NCBI GenBank assembly: GCA_963777625.1
Contig: CAVZRO010000005.1
Coordinates: 248,001 to 312,000 of the forward strand
Length of the DNA stretch: 64,000 nt
Reading direction: 5' to 3'
Source of the DNA: DATDIC01 sp963777625
Lineage (GTDB): Bacteria; Pseudomonadota; Alphaproteobacteria; Acetobacterales; Acetobacteraceae
The notes under the pieces were generated by a model. It was not told the origin of the DNA. It made no database searches and worked only from the letters and a program-made list of their open reading frames with translations. Of the stretch, positions 56,008 through 64,000 are shown one piece after another. Both the position numbers and the translations under genes were made by a program. How positions within the stretch are numbered: position 1 is the first letter of the stretch; every line of letters starts with the position of its first letter.

Positions 56008-56775
56008 TTATTTGAACACCGGCTTGCGCTTCTCGATGAAGGCGCGCTGCGCTTCGCGCGCGTAATCGGTCTTCGACAGCTCGTGGGTGACGTCCTGCTC
56101 GAACCGGTAGCCGTCGCGCTGGCTGAGAGTTTCTACCGTGTTGAAATTGCGCTTGGCGTGCTTGATGGCGAGCGGGCTCTTTTCGGCGATGCGGCGGGCG
56201 ATCTCGCCGGCGCGCGGCATCAACTGGTCGGGCGGCAGCACCGCCTCGACCAGGCCGAGACGGTGGAGTTCGGCTGCCGGCACGCGTTCCCCGGTGAAGA
56301 ACATCATCTTCGCTTTCGGCAGGCTGAAGAAGCGCAGCAGCATCTTGTTGCCGCCGGACAGGCCGACATCGATCTCCGGCATGGAGACATAGGCGGTATC
56401 GGCGATCAGCATGATGTCGCACATCAGCATCGCGGCGAGCCCGGCACCGATTGCCGGGCCGTTGACGGCGGCGATGACCGGCTTGCTGCACTCCATGATT
56501 GAATAGAAGAATTCGCGCGTCAGCCGATTATGTCGAATGTAATCACCTGGTTGTTTGGCGATGCCGGGACGTTCCTTGATGTCGGCGCCGGCGGAAAACA
56601 GCTTGCCGGCTCCGGTCAGGATGACCGCCCGCACGTCGTCACGGTCGCTGAGCGAGTCGAAGACGGTGATCATTTCCTCGCGGATGCGGGCGTTCTGCGC
56701 GTTCACCGGCGGACGGTCCATTGTCACCGTCGCCACGAAATCCGCCACGTCCAGGTGGCACTGTGTCAGTTCCAT
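56008..56775 (-). CDS. Enoyl-CoA hydratase/isomerase (crotonase family)
   Basis: 255 residues. VTMDRPPVNAQN, the oxyanion-hole loops LFSAGADIKE and NGPAIGAGLAAML, and AYVSMPEIDVGL (Glu at one catalytic position). GERVPAAELHRLGLVEAV is typical. It closely resembles the crotonase at 57923-58705 (same SAGADIK, GERVPAAEL, EKRKPVF ending), suggesting an old duplication. Confidence 0.92.
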   Translation of the reverse strand: MELTQCHLDVADFVATVTMDRPPVNAQNARIREEMITVFDSLSDRDDVRAVILTGAGKLFSAGADIKERPGIAKQPGDYIRHNRLTREFFYSIMECSKPVIAAVNGPAIGAGLAAMLMCDIMLIADTAYVSMPEIDVGLSGGNKMLLRFFSLPKAKMMFFTGERVPAAELHRLGLVEAVLPPDQLMPRAGEIARRIAEKSPLAIKHAKRNFNTVETLSQRDGYRFEQDVTHELSKTDYAREAQRAFIEKRKPVFK

Positions 56776-56808
56776 TCGTTTCTCCGGGCTTCGTGCCGCA
56801 GCATTGGT

Positions 56809-57643
56809 TCAGCGCAGCTTCCATTGCGGCTTGCGCTTTTCGGCAAATGCGCGGGCACCTTCCTCGCCGTCTTCGGTTTCGGCAATCTCCTGATCGAGAT
56901 GCCGGCCGAGAGCTGAGAGCGAGGGTGGAAATGCCGCCGTCATGCGATACATCCGAATTGCCGCCTGGACGGCGAGCGGGGAGCCGAGGCAGATCATTTC
57001 GGCCAGTTCCTCGGCGGCTTGCAGGACCTTTTCCTTCGCGACGACCTGGTTGACGATGCCGAGCCGCAGGCAGTCCTGCGCGGTGAGGCGGCCGTTGCAC
57101 AAGGTGAGGAAGGCGGCGGCGGTGCGCGGAATCGCCGGTGTAGATTTCGTGCGGGGCGCCGAGCCGCCCGACATTGGTGTGCTGGTCACCCAGCCAGGCG
57201 TCGTCTGCCATGACGCGGAGCTGGCATTGCAGCGCCATGTTCAGGCCGACGCCGACGGCGAAACCGTTCAGCGCCGCGATCAGCGGCTTTTCCAGGTTGA
57301 CGTCCTGCGGCTGGCCGCCGCCGCCCCAATGGAACATCGGGTCGTTGGGATCTTCGTGCGGGGTCTGCGTGCCCTCGATACGGTGCCTCGCCCAGAATTT
57401 CACGTCGCGGCCGGCGCAGAAGGCCGGACCGGTGGCGGTCAGGATGCCGACATAGATGTCCGGGTCGAGACCGATATCGCGCCAGCAGGAGCGCAGCTCG
57501 GCATAGGCGTAGCTGTGGAGTGCGTTGCGCACCTCGGGCCGATTGATGGTGACGTAGGCGATGTGGTCTTTCTTCTCGTATCTGATGAATTCGAGGTTCT
57601 TCGGGGCGCTGTCGGGTTTGTACGTGGTACGCGGCTTCGGCAT
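56809..57643 (-). pseudogene. Crotonase family protein, one frameshift
   Basis: ATG 57643 has GGAG seven bases upstream. The first frame gives YVTINRPEVRNALHSYAYAEL, FCAGRDVKFWARH, ALNGFAVGVGLNMAL and DQHTNVGRLGAPHEIYT. It must then change at about 57140 (one extra G in ACCGGCG) to AIPRTAAAFLTLCNGRLTAQDCLRLGIVNQVV...EKRKPQWKLR, ending 56809. Corrected length is 277 residues. It belongs to a different crotonase subgroup from its two neighbours (AGRD rather than AGAD). Confidence 0.85.
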
Positions 57644-57693
57644 GGTGGTCTCCGTGATGCAGGGGTCAGACGGTGGCGACCGGCGGCGCGCAG

Positions 57694-57890
57694 CTACTGC
57701 GCCAGCGGCGTCAGGTGCCACGGCTCACCGAGATGGACGCCGAGCTTGAACAAACAGTGCTCGTGCAGCGGCACCTCGGCGCAACAGGGTAGGTGTTCCA
57801 GCGTCGGGTACGCTTCCACCGCGAAATTGTCGGCGATCAGCACGGCAGTCGGCCGAGCTGAGCGTCCTCGCCGAAATCGCCCCAGGTGGA
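57694..57890 (-). pseudogene. Cyclase-family (PF04199-like) C-terminal remnant
   Basis: Only about 60 residues remain: PTAVLIADNFAVEAYPTLEH...AEVPLHEHCLFKLGVHLGEPWHLTPLAQ. This matches the C-terminal end of kynurenine-formamidase-like cyclases (the DNxAVE and LHxxLLxxxGxxLGE patterns). The metal-binding HxGTHxD region is absent. It sits between two crotonase genes and marks a deletion. Confidence 0.6.
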
Positions 57891-57922
57891 ACTTTCCGGG
57901 CGACGGACCCAACGCCGTGCCA

Positions 57923-58705
57923 TCATTCGGCGCCTTCGGTGCTGAACACCGGCTTGCGCTTTTCGAGAAAAGCACGGCGCGCTTCCGCGGCCTCCGCCGA
58001 GCGGCTGAGTTCCGTGGTGTAGGCCTGTTCGAGCTGAAAACCGGCGCGCGCGTCGAGCGCCTCTACGGTTGCGAACGAGCCGCGGATGCGGCGCAACGCG
58101 GCCGGGCTTTTTGCCGCGATCGTGGTGGCGAGTTCCAGTGTCGCAGGGAGCAGGTCGGATTGCGGCAGGCAGGCTTCGACGGCGCCGAGGCGATATAGCT
58201 CGGCGGCGGGCACGCGCTCTCCGGTCAGCATCATGCGGCGAACCTTGGAGGGCGGCAGAATGCGCTGCATGATGCTGGCGCCACCGCCCTGACCGACATC
58301 GATCTCCGGCATCGCGAAGGTCGCGGTATCGGCGGCGAAGATCATGTCGCAGCAGGCGGCGAGCACGCAGCCGGCGCCGAGCGCGGGGCCGTTGACCGCG
58401 GCGATGACCGGCTTGGTACTATCGACGATGCAGAAGAACACGTCGCGGGTCAGCCGGTTGGCGCGCGTGTAGTCGCCCTCGGCGCCGAGCGCGGCTTTTT
58501 CCTTGATGTCGGCACCGGCGCAGAAGATGCGGCCTTCGGCGGTGAGGACGATGGCGCGCACGTCGGCGCGATCCTGCAATCGGTCGAAGCAGCGCAGCAC
58601 GGCTTCGCGCATCTCGCGGCCGAGCGCGTTCACCGGTGGCCGCGCGAGGCGCACGATGGCAACGCCTTGGGTGGTGATCTCGATCGCGACGTTGCCGTCG
58701 CTCAT
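57923..58705 (-). CDS. Enoyl-CoA hydratase/isomerase (crotonase family)
   Basis: 260 residues from ATG 58705, with GGAG eight bases upstream. VRLARPPVNALGREM, FCAGADIKEKAALGAEGDYTR, NGPALGAGCVLAACCDMIF and FAMPEIDVGQGGGASIM are family motifs. It ends EKRKPVFSTEGAE. Likely paralogue of 56008-56775. First surviving enzyme gene behind the LacI-type regulator. Confidence 0.92.
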   Translation of the reverse strand: MSDGNVAIEITTQGVAIVRLARPPVNALGREMREAVLRCFDRLQDRADVRAIVLTAEGRIFCAGADIKEKAALGAEGDYTRANRLTRDVFFCIVDSTKPVIAAVNGPALGAGCVLAACCDMIFAADTATFAMPEIDVGQGGGASIMQRILPPSKVRRMMLTGERVPAAELYRLGAVEACLPQSDLLPATLELATTIAAKSPAALRRIRGSFATVEALDARAGFQLEQAYTTELSRSAEAAEARRAFLEKRKPVFSTEGAE

Positions 58706-58730
58706 CTCGGTTCTCCGAAGGGCGGTGGTG

Positions 58731-58811
58731 TCATTGACCGGGACCGAAGGCCAGGTTTGGCAGAAAGAGGACAAGCTGCGGCACCAGGATGACGAGGATC
58801 AGCACGCCGCG
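58731..58811 (-). pseudogene. TRAP transporter large permease (DctM-like) C-terminal scrap
   Basis: 26 codons, GVLILVILVPQLVLFLPNLA then a stop, resemble the extreme C-terminal helix of DctM-type permeases. An in-frame stop lies just upstream, so nothing longer survives. Its ends are near two copies of a GCGGTG(GT)GTCATT-like sequence (58722-58734 and 58808-58819), suggesting a deletion between short repeats. Confidence 0.45.
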
Positions 58812-58933
58812 GTGTCATTCGGCCCTCCTTCCCTTGTCACCCTGTTATGTCCGCATTGCTGCGGGGAGCGGGCTCGGGGTTTTCGGGAGCCGACGCTCGG
58901 GTGCGGGCACTATGGCCGGTTCTCTGAAACAGT

Positions 58934-59971
58934 TCAAGATCGCCCATGGTCGTTGCGGGGAGGCGCCCTGCGCACCAATTCGCGCAGCGATACGGTGGCG
59001 CGCAGCTCCAGATGCTCGACCGGGCTATCGTCACCGCGCATGCGCCGCAGCAGTAGCTCCCAGGCTTCACGGGCGATGTCGCGAACCGGTTGGCGGATCA
59101 CCGCAAGGCGCGGACTGACCAGCTCTGCCCATTCGGGTTCCTCGAACGAAAGGAGTGAGATACGCTCGGGATAGGCGTCGCCCATCGCCCGCAGCACTGT
59201 CAGGGTGCGTGCGGCGATGGTGCTGTTGCTGACGATGACGACGGTCGGCTGCTCCGGTCCCTGGAGAAACTGGAGCAGGCGATCGGTGTAGGTGTCGGCT
59301 TCGGTACCGATCTCCAGCACGAAGGTTTTGACCCGACGCCGCGCCTCGGCCGCGGTTGCCCGCAACGCCTCGATGCGCTCGCGAGAGATCACGAGGAGCT
59401 GTGACTGGACGACGAACAGGATGCGGCTATGGCCGAGCCGGATCAGTTTCGCGACGACATCCCGCATCACGCGGCTGTTGTCGAAGGTCACCTGATCGAA
59501 GCGCAGATCGTCGGAGGCACGATCGACCAGCACGGCGGGGGTGCCGGATGCGTGGATCAGGTCCAGGGTGCGGCGCGGGTCGAATGTCGGCACCAGAAGC
59601 AGGCCGGCGATACGGTGGCGGAGCAGTTCGCGCACCCGGCGGAGCTCGATCTCCGGATCTCGCCGGGTGAGGACCTGCATCATCTGATAGCCGCGGCCGG
59701 CGGCGATTTCCTCGAACAGGTCGATGAGGGCGGCGAGGTAGGCGCTGGCGACATGTGGCACGGACAGGCCCACCACCGGTGTGAGCTGCCGGCGTTGCGC
59801 GTGGGCCAGCATGTTCTGTTCGTAACCGAGCGCGCGCATCGCCGATTCGACCCGCTCGCGCAGGCCGGCGCTAACATTCATCGTGCCGTTGAGCACATGC
59901 GAGACGGTGCCTACCGAGGCCTGGGCATATCGCGCGACGTCTCGGATCGTGGCTTTGCGGTCTTCGGTCAT
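58934..59971 (-). CDS. LacI-family transcriptional regulator
   Basis: 345 residues from ATG 59971. The N-terminal HTH reads ATIRDVARYAQASVGTVSHVLNGTMNVS...RVESAMRALGYEQN, with the hinge helix following. The periplasmic-binding-protein-like core has VVGLSVPHVASAYLAALIDLFEE and LLLVPTFDPRRTLD. It probably represses the adjacent catabolic genes until a pathway acid or CoA ester is present. A longer frame to 60316 only translates the REP element. Confidence 0.93.
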   Translation of the reverse strand: MTEDRKATIRDVARYAQASVGTVSHVLNGTMNVSAGLRERVESAMRALGYEQNMLAHAQRRQLTPVVGLSVPHVASAYLAALIDLFEEIAAGRGYQMMQVLTRRDPEIELRRVRELLRHRIAGLLLVPTFDPRRTLDLIHASGTPAVLVDRASDDLRFDQVTFDNSRVMRDVVAKLIRLGHSRILFVVQSQLLVISRERIEALRATAAEARRRVKTFVLEIGTEADTYTDRLLQFLQGPEQPTVVIVSNSTIAARTLTVLRAMGDAYPERISLLSFEEPEWAELVSPRLAVIRQPVRDIAREAWELLLRRMRGDDSPVEHLELRATVSLRELVRRAPPRNDHGRS

Positions 59972-60024
59972 CCTGGGGACTAATACTAGCCGTTCGAGAG
60001 ACTGACTCTTCCGCGTCCTGCTCG

Positions 60025-60170
60025 CGCAGGCGGGCATGGCGCGATCGCGATTACACGGACTGTCGCTGGATTCCCGCTTTCGCGGGAATGACGGGGCGGG
60101 CGGGCGTGACGGGGAACGGGCATGACGGGGAACGGGCAATCGGTCTGCCTTCAGGGCGGTTGGTGTAACA
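60025..60170. repeat. Composite REP-like element, best copy
   Basis: GCGCAGGCGGGCATGGCGCG...GGATTCCCGCTTTCGCGGGAATGACGGGG with following GACGGGGAACGGGC repeats and CAGGGCGGTTGGTGTAA. It forms a perfect hairpin at 60070-60090, and contains the uninterrupted GGGAATGACGGG core that the IS1111-type element occupies elsewhere. Confidence 0.8.
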
Positions 60171-60315
60171 CCAGCGGCTGTTGCTGGATACAGGACGGTT
60201 ACGCCCATGCATATCGCCGGTACGGGATTCCATTCGGCTTGAACCATTTCAAATGCCCGGCCATACTGAAAGATCGCACGGCCTTCACGGCCGCACGGAT
60301 GGAACAGGAAACGCA

Positions 60316-62459
60316 ATGAACCGAGACGAGTCGCGGTGGCGCGGCGATGATGGCTTCGCGGATGTATCGAAGCTGCTCGCGCCGCGGAATGTCGCGGTGA
60401 TCGGCGCGTCCGACCAGCCAGGCAATGTCGGGGGGGCCGCGGTACGTTTCTTCCGCAAATTCGGCTCGCCCTGCGTGGTATGGCCGGTGAGCCGGGGGCG
60501 GCCCGCGGTGGACGGGATCGCCTGCTATCCGCGCGTCGCCGATCTGCCGGGCCATGCCGATCTTGCCATCCTCGCGGTACCGGCGACAGCGGTGGCGGCG
60601 GTGGTGCGCGAGTGCGCCGCGGCCGGCATTCTTGCCGGCATCGCCTGGGCCGGGGGCTTCGCGGAAGGCGGCGGCGCAGGGGTGAGTTTGCAGGATGACC
60701 TGGTGGCGGTGTGTCGTGAGACCGGCTTCGCGCTGCTGGGGCCGAACTGCATCGGCATCATCGACACGCATGCGCCGGTTCCCGCCAGCTTTGCCTCGAT
60801 GATGCTGGGGTTCGACCGGCTACAGGCGGGCAATATCTCGATGGTGAGCCAGAGCGGCGGGCTTGCCACCATGGCGCTGGCGCTGGCGCAGCAGCAGGGC
60901 TGCGGCTTCCGCACCATGATCAGCACCGGCAACGAGGCCGTGCTGGACATGGCCGATTTCATTCATGCGCTTGCGGGTGATGAGCGGACCAAGATCATTG
61001 CCGTCTATCTGGAAGGCGTGCGGGACGGGACGCGCTTCCGCCGTGCGCTGCAGGAGGCGCGGTCCGCCGGCAAGCCAGTGGTGGTGATCAAGGCCGGCGC
61101 GAGCGCGGCAAGCGCGGCAGCCGCTGCCGCCCATACCGGCGCCCTGGCCGGTGAGGGTCGCGTCTGGGATGCGGTGTTGCGCGAATGCGCCGCGATCCAG
61201 GTGGAGTTGCTCGAGGAATTGCTGGATATGGCGATGCTGCTCAGCGGCAGCGATCTGAGCAAGCTGCCGCGGAACCGCGCCGTGGCGGCGGTGACGTTCG
61301 GCGGTGGCAGCGGAGTGCTTTCAGCCGACCAATGCGCGGGTGTGGAGCTGACCGTGCCGGAGCTGACGGCGGCAACGCGCGTGGCGCTGGCCGATCTGGT
61401 GCCGCCGATCGCGTCGACGCGCAATCCGGTCGATCTGACACCGCAGGTTTACCTGGACCCGAAATGGTTGCCGCATTTTCCGCACGCGCTGGACGCGATC
61501 GCGGCGGATCCCGGGATCGGCACGGTATTCTTCCAGCTTGGTCCGATGGCGCGCGGTGACGTGGAGATGGCGCAGATGGTCGCCGATTTCCGCGATCGCT
61601 GCAGCAAGCCGGTGGTCGTGGCGTGGCCATTGGCGATCGACGCGGCGCGTGAACGCGGGCAGGCGCGTGGGGCTGCATCTGTTCCCGGAATATGCGCGGG
61701 CGGTGGGCGCGATCAGCCACCTGGCGGATTATGCGGAGGCGATAGCGTGGCCGGCTGACGCGCCGGCGGCTGCGGCCGGTTTCGACTGGAATGAAGCGGT
61801 GCCGAGCCCCGGCGGCGGGTGCGGTGATCTCGGAGCATGAGTGCCACGCGATCCTGGCACGCGGCCGGACTTGACTGTGGCCCGTGGCCGGCTGGCGACG
61901 AGCGAGGCGATGGCGGTGGAGGCAGCGCAGGACATCGGCGGCTCGGTGGCGATGAAGGGCATCTCGCCCGCGGTGACGCATCGTGCCGCCGCGGGATTGC
62001 TGGCGCTGGGGCTGAGCTCGGCTGATGCCGTGCGGGATGCATGGCGCCGGATGCAAGACCGGGCCGTGACGCTGGGCGTGGCGCTGGAGGGCATTTACGT
62101 CCAGCAGATCGATGACCGGCGGCATCGAATTGCTGGTGTCGGCGTTCCGCGACCCGACATTCGGGGTGATGCTGTCGCTGGGCGCCGGCGGCACGATGAC
62201 GGAACTGATCGACGACGTGACGCTGGTGCCGGCGCCGGTCGATGCCGCCGCGGCGCGCCGGGCGCTGCAACGGCTGCGGCTGGTGCGGAAGCGCGGCGAG
62301 GGCATGGATCTCGATGCGTTGGCCGCGTTCGTTGCCCGCTTCTCCGCAATCGCATCGGCCGCGCCGTGGCGCCGCTTCGTGCTGGAGGTCAATCCCGTTG
62401 CCTGGACCGGCGCGACCGCCATTGCCCTGGACGGGCTGCTGATCATCGAGCAGCCGTAG
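60316..62459 (+). pseudogene. NDP-forming acyl-CoA synthetase (acetate-CoA ligase family), several frame changes
   Basis: ATG 60316 with AGGAA upstream. The first 1350 bases are clean: CoA-binding domain (NVAVIGASDQPGNVGG), then the succinyl-CoA-ligase-like part with MVSQSGGLATMAL and the catalytic-type histidine in AAAHTGALAGEG. From about 61660 the frame changes several times (GGGG run near 61670; near 61815, 61855 and 62110). The ATP-grasp domain can still be read: AVISEHECHAILA, VAMKGISPAVTHR, GIELLVSAFRDPTFGVMLSLG, ending LLIIEQP. Total about 714 residues, normal. Makes acyl-CoA with ATP to ADP. Confidence 0.82.
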
Positions 62460-62479
62460 GGCGGCGTTCGCCATGACCG

Positions 62480-63197
62480 ATGGGTGGCGACGACGTGGTG
62501 CTGGTCCACAGCTCCGATCTTCATGTGGACGACGAGACGGCAACGGGTGCGTGTCGCGGCGGCGTTGCTGGGCTGCGCGACGTGCTGGCTCACCGCGCGG
62601 TCGCTGATGGCAGACATGGTGCTGCTGGCCGGCGATACGTTCGACAATCCACGCGTGTCCACGCCGATTTTGCAACGTGCCACTGACCTGCTGGACGCGG
62701 CGGGTATGCCGGTGATCCTGTTACCGGGAAATCATGATCCGGCGATGCCCGATGGCGTGTTCAGCCGCGCCGGCATGGTCGGGCTGCTGCATGTCCACGT
62801 GCTCGGCATCACCGATGCGGAGGCCGTTCTGTTCGATCGATACGGGCTGGAGATATGGGGCCACGCGCATCGCGATTTCAGCGACATGTCGCCGCTGCGC
62901 TCGCCACGGCGGCGCGCCACGCGCTGGCAGGTCGTCATGGCCCACGGCCACTACGTGCCGGCGGACGAATGGCGCCTGCACGCGCATCGCGCCTGGAAGA
63001 TCACCGACCAGGAGCTGGTAGCGACTGCCGCCGATTATGTCGCGCTCGGGCATTGGGATCGTGCGGTGCGCGTGGGCGATGGCAGCGTGCCCGCCTATTA
63101 TTCCGGGTCTCCGGATCTGGCCGGCACAGTGAACGTGGTCCGGCTGAGTGCCTGTGCCGGCGTAATGGTGACGCGCGAGAAGCTGAAACGCGGATGA
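62480..63197 (+). pseudogene. Metallophosphoesterase (SbcD/Mre11-like fold), one frameshift
   Basis: The start ATG 62480 reads DDVVLVHSSDLHVDDE (DxH metal motif). After one extra C at about 62593-62595 it continues ARSLMADMVLLAGDTFDN (GDxxD-type), PVILLPGNHDPAM (GNHD) and WGHAHRD, then MAHGHYV and ALGHWDRAV (the final metal histidines). Corrected length is 238 residues. It starts 20 bp after the CoA synthetase stop. No SbcC partner is present, so it may be a stand-alone phosphoesterase rather than a repair nuclease. Confidence 0.75.
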
Positions 63198-63199
63198 AG

Positions 63200-63272
63200 G
63201 CGGTGCGCGCGTGCGCAGGCGGGCATCCACGCCGAGGTCGCGGTTGCACGGGCGGTCGGTGGATTCCCTCAG
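63200..63272. repeat. REP-like element, truncated by IS30-type sequence
   Basis: GCGCAGGCGGGCATCC...TTGCACGGGCGGTCGGTGGATTCCC matches the left half of 60025-60090, and stops where IS30-like sequence begins (about 63270). Confidence 0.6.
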
Positions 63273-63285
63273 TTCACGGATCAAC

Positions 63286-63314
63286 CGCAACGCCTTTGTT
63301 AACATGGCGTTGCG
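63286..63314 (+). promoter_or_regulatory. Hairpin directly upstream of the IS30-type start codon
   Basis: CGCAACGCC (63286-63294) pairs perfectly with GGCGTTGCG (63306-63314) around an 11-base loop; the ATG follows at 63315. In mRNA it would hide the initiation region; in DNA it could be part of the IS end. Confidence 0.45.
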
Positions 63315-63719
63315 ATGGGAACCCAATATGCGCAGCTCTGCGACGCAGAGCGCAAAGCGATTGGCCGGCTGCATGCAGCCGGCCAATCGCTCCGACAAAT
63401 CGCCGCCACCCTGGTGCGCGCTCCAAGCACGATCAGCCGCGAACTCCGGCGCAACAGCCTGCCCTCTCGGCATTGGCCGGCCGGCCGCTACAGCGCCGAT
63501 CGGGCGATCGAGCTCACCCAACGGCGGCGGCGGCGTGGCCGTGGTCACAAGCTGGCGCGCCAACCGGCGCTGCGCAGACTCGTCCGCGACCGCCTTGCGA
63601 TGGGATGGTCGCCCGAGCAGATCTCCGGCCGGCTGGCGCGCCAGCATGGTCGCACCATCATCAGCCACGAGTTGATCTACCGTTTGGTCCCCGTCTTATA
63701 CCCGCGAGTCGAAGGCTGA
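63315..63719 (+). pseudogene. IS30-family transposase, N-terminal fragment
   Basis: 134 codons. The HTH_38 region reads LCDAERKAIGRLHAAGQSLRQIAATLVRAPSTISRELRRN, followed by ALRRLVRDRLAMGWSPEQISGRLAR and TIISHELIYR. The homology stops at about 63685. The DDE catalytic domain is absent, so the protein is not a working transposase, although the DNA-binding part could still be made. Confidence 0.85.
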
Positions 63720-63756
63720 CTTTTTCTCGTCATGTCGAGCAGGCGGGCGGCTGGTG

Positions 63757-64000
63757 TTAGTGTCCGGTCACCGCCTGGACCTGGGTATAAAGTTCCATCG
63801 CCCGGCCGCCGAGACTGGCGGCATATTTCTGGTTGGGGACCTGAACCGCTTTTTCGAATGGCGCCCGATCCGGGGTCGAAACCGTCTGGCACACTTTCTC
63901 CAGTTTCTCCAGGTCGGCCTGGCTTGCCGCCTTGGAGATCTGCAGGTTGTAGTCGGTCGCTCGGTTGCCGGTCTCCACCAGGATCTTCTGCCACTCCGCG
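63757..64000 (-). CDS. Probable TRAP transporter substrate-binding protein, C-terminal end (cut by window edge)
   Basis: The frame is open to the window end: AEWQKILVETGNRATDYNLQIS...VSTPDRAPFEKAVQVPNQKYAASLGGRAMELYTQVQAVTGH. The mix of helical segments and the TPxDRAPFxKAV...KY...G pattern resembles the C-terminal helices of DctP-type binding proteins, but only about 80 residues are visible. The DctM-like scrap at 58731 is consistent with a former TRAP system. Moderate to low confidence in the family. Confidence 0.5.
   Translation of the reverse strand, partial: AEWQKILVETGNRATDYNLQISKAASQADLEKLEKVCQTVSTPDRAPFEKAVQVPNQKYAASLGGRAMELYTQVQAVTGH

Noticed and set aside
59972..60316. N-terminal extension of the LacI-type regulator containing SFPRKRESS
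   Set aside because: That peptide is the translation of the REP-like element; the HTH begins at the ATG at 59971.
1..64000. CRISPR arrays, tRNA or rRNA genes
   Set aside because: No regularly spaced repeats and no recognisable tRNA or rRNA sequence seen on reading the window; a dedicated scan was not possible.

Overview
The window is a GC-rich, gene-dense chromosome segment. It most resembles an alphaproteobacterium, probably Acetobacteraceae/Rhodospirillales. The pointers are a Hint-domain beta-rich surface protein of the type common in that family, the ctaE-DUF983-SURF1 order, glnE next to bcp, and dispersed palindromes built around TTCCCGCTTTCGCGGGAATGA. Placement below order is inference.

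Region 1 (1-20.5 kb) is an exopolysaccharide locus of the Wzx/Wzy type. It holds a Wzc-like copolymerase/tyrosine kinase (cut by the window edge), a cupin/JmjC-like protein, a TIGR04325-type methyltransferase, a sulfotransferase, two flippases, a frameshifted GT2, a polyprenyl-phosphate sugar phosphotransferase, a WecG/TagA-type transferase, a GT4, an O-antigen-ligase/Wzy-type polymerase, a Wza-type outer-membrane lipoprotein and a secreted-type parallel beta-helix protein. Together these would start, build, decorate, flip, polymerise and export one surface glycan.

Region 2 (20.5-32.2 kb) holds an AraC remnant, a Hint-domain surface protein broken by six frame changes, bcp, glnE (three single-base insertions) and a large AsmA/YhdP-like protein.

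Region 3 (32.4-39.6 kb) is a cytochrome oxidase assembly locus (ctaE, DUF983, SURF1). It has been interrupted by a ParDE-type toxin-antitoxin module, a tandem duplication of about 1.4 kb and an IS110/IS1111-type element sitting exactly inside a REP-like palindrome. The noncoding 3' part of this IS contains short segments matching both its target and its own terminus, as expected for a guide (bridge/seek) RNA. An M32 carboxypeptidase follows.

Region 4 (39.7-49.3 kb) is a minus-strand operon of very large, multi-domain glycosyltransferases and methyltransferases, with a protein carrying degenerate FDxxWY-type repeats. It looks like a second glycan or protein-glycosylation locus. Three of its four genes carry frameshifts.

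Region 5 (49.7-64 kb) is a CoA-thioester catabolic island: two SDRs, Liv-type ABC permeases and binding protein (no ATPases here), an acyl-CoA ligase, three crotonases, a LacI-type repressor and an NDP-forming acyl-CoA synthetase. It also carries remnants of a cyclase and of a TRAP permease, a metallophosphoesterase, a truncated IS30-type transposase and the end of a probable TRAP binding protein.

At least two dozen single-base frame changes occur, mostly one extra base beside an identical base. They cluster in 21-28 kb, 39.8-40.2 kb and 61.6-62.1 kb, while long stretches (9-20 kb, 28.9-33.2 kb, 49.7-56.8 kb) are clean. The frames between the shifts have no stops, so local base-calling errors are at least as likely as real decay. 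Genes called pseudogene below for this reason may be intact in the organism.
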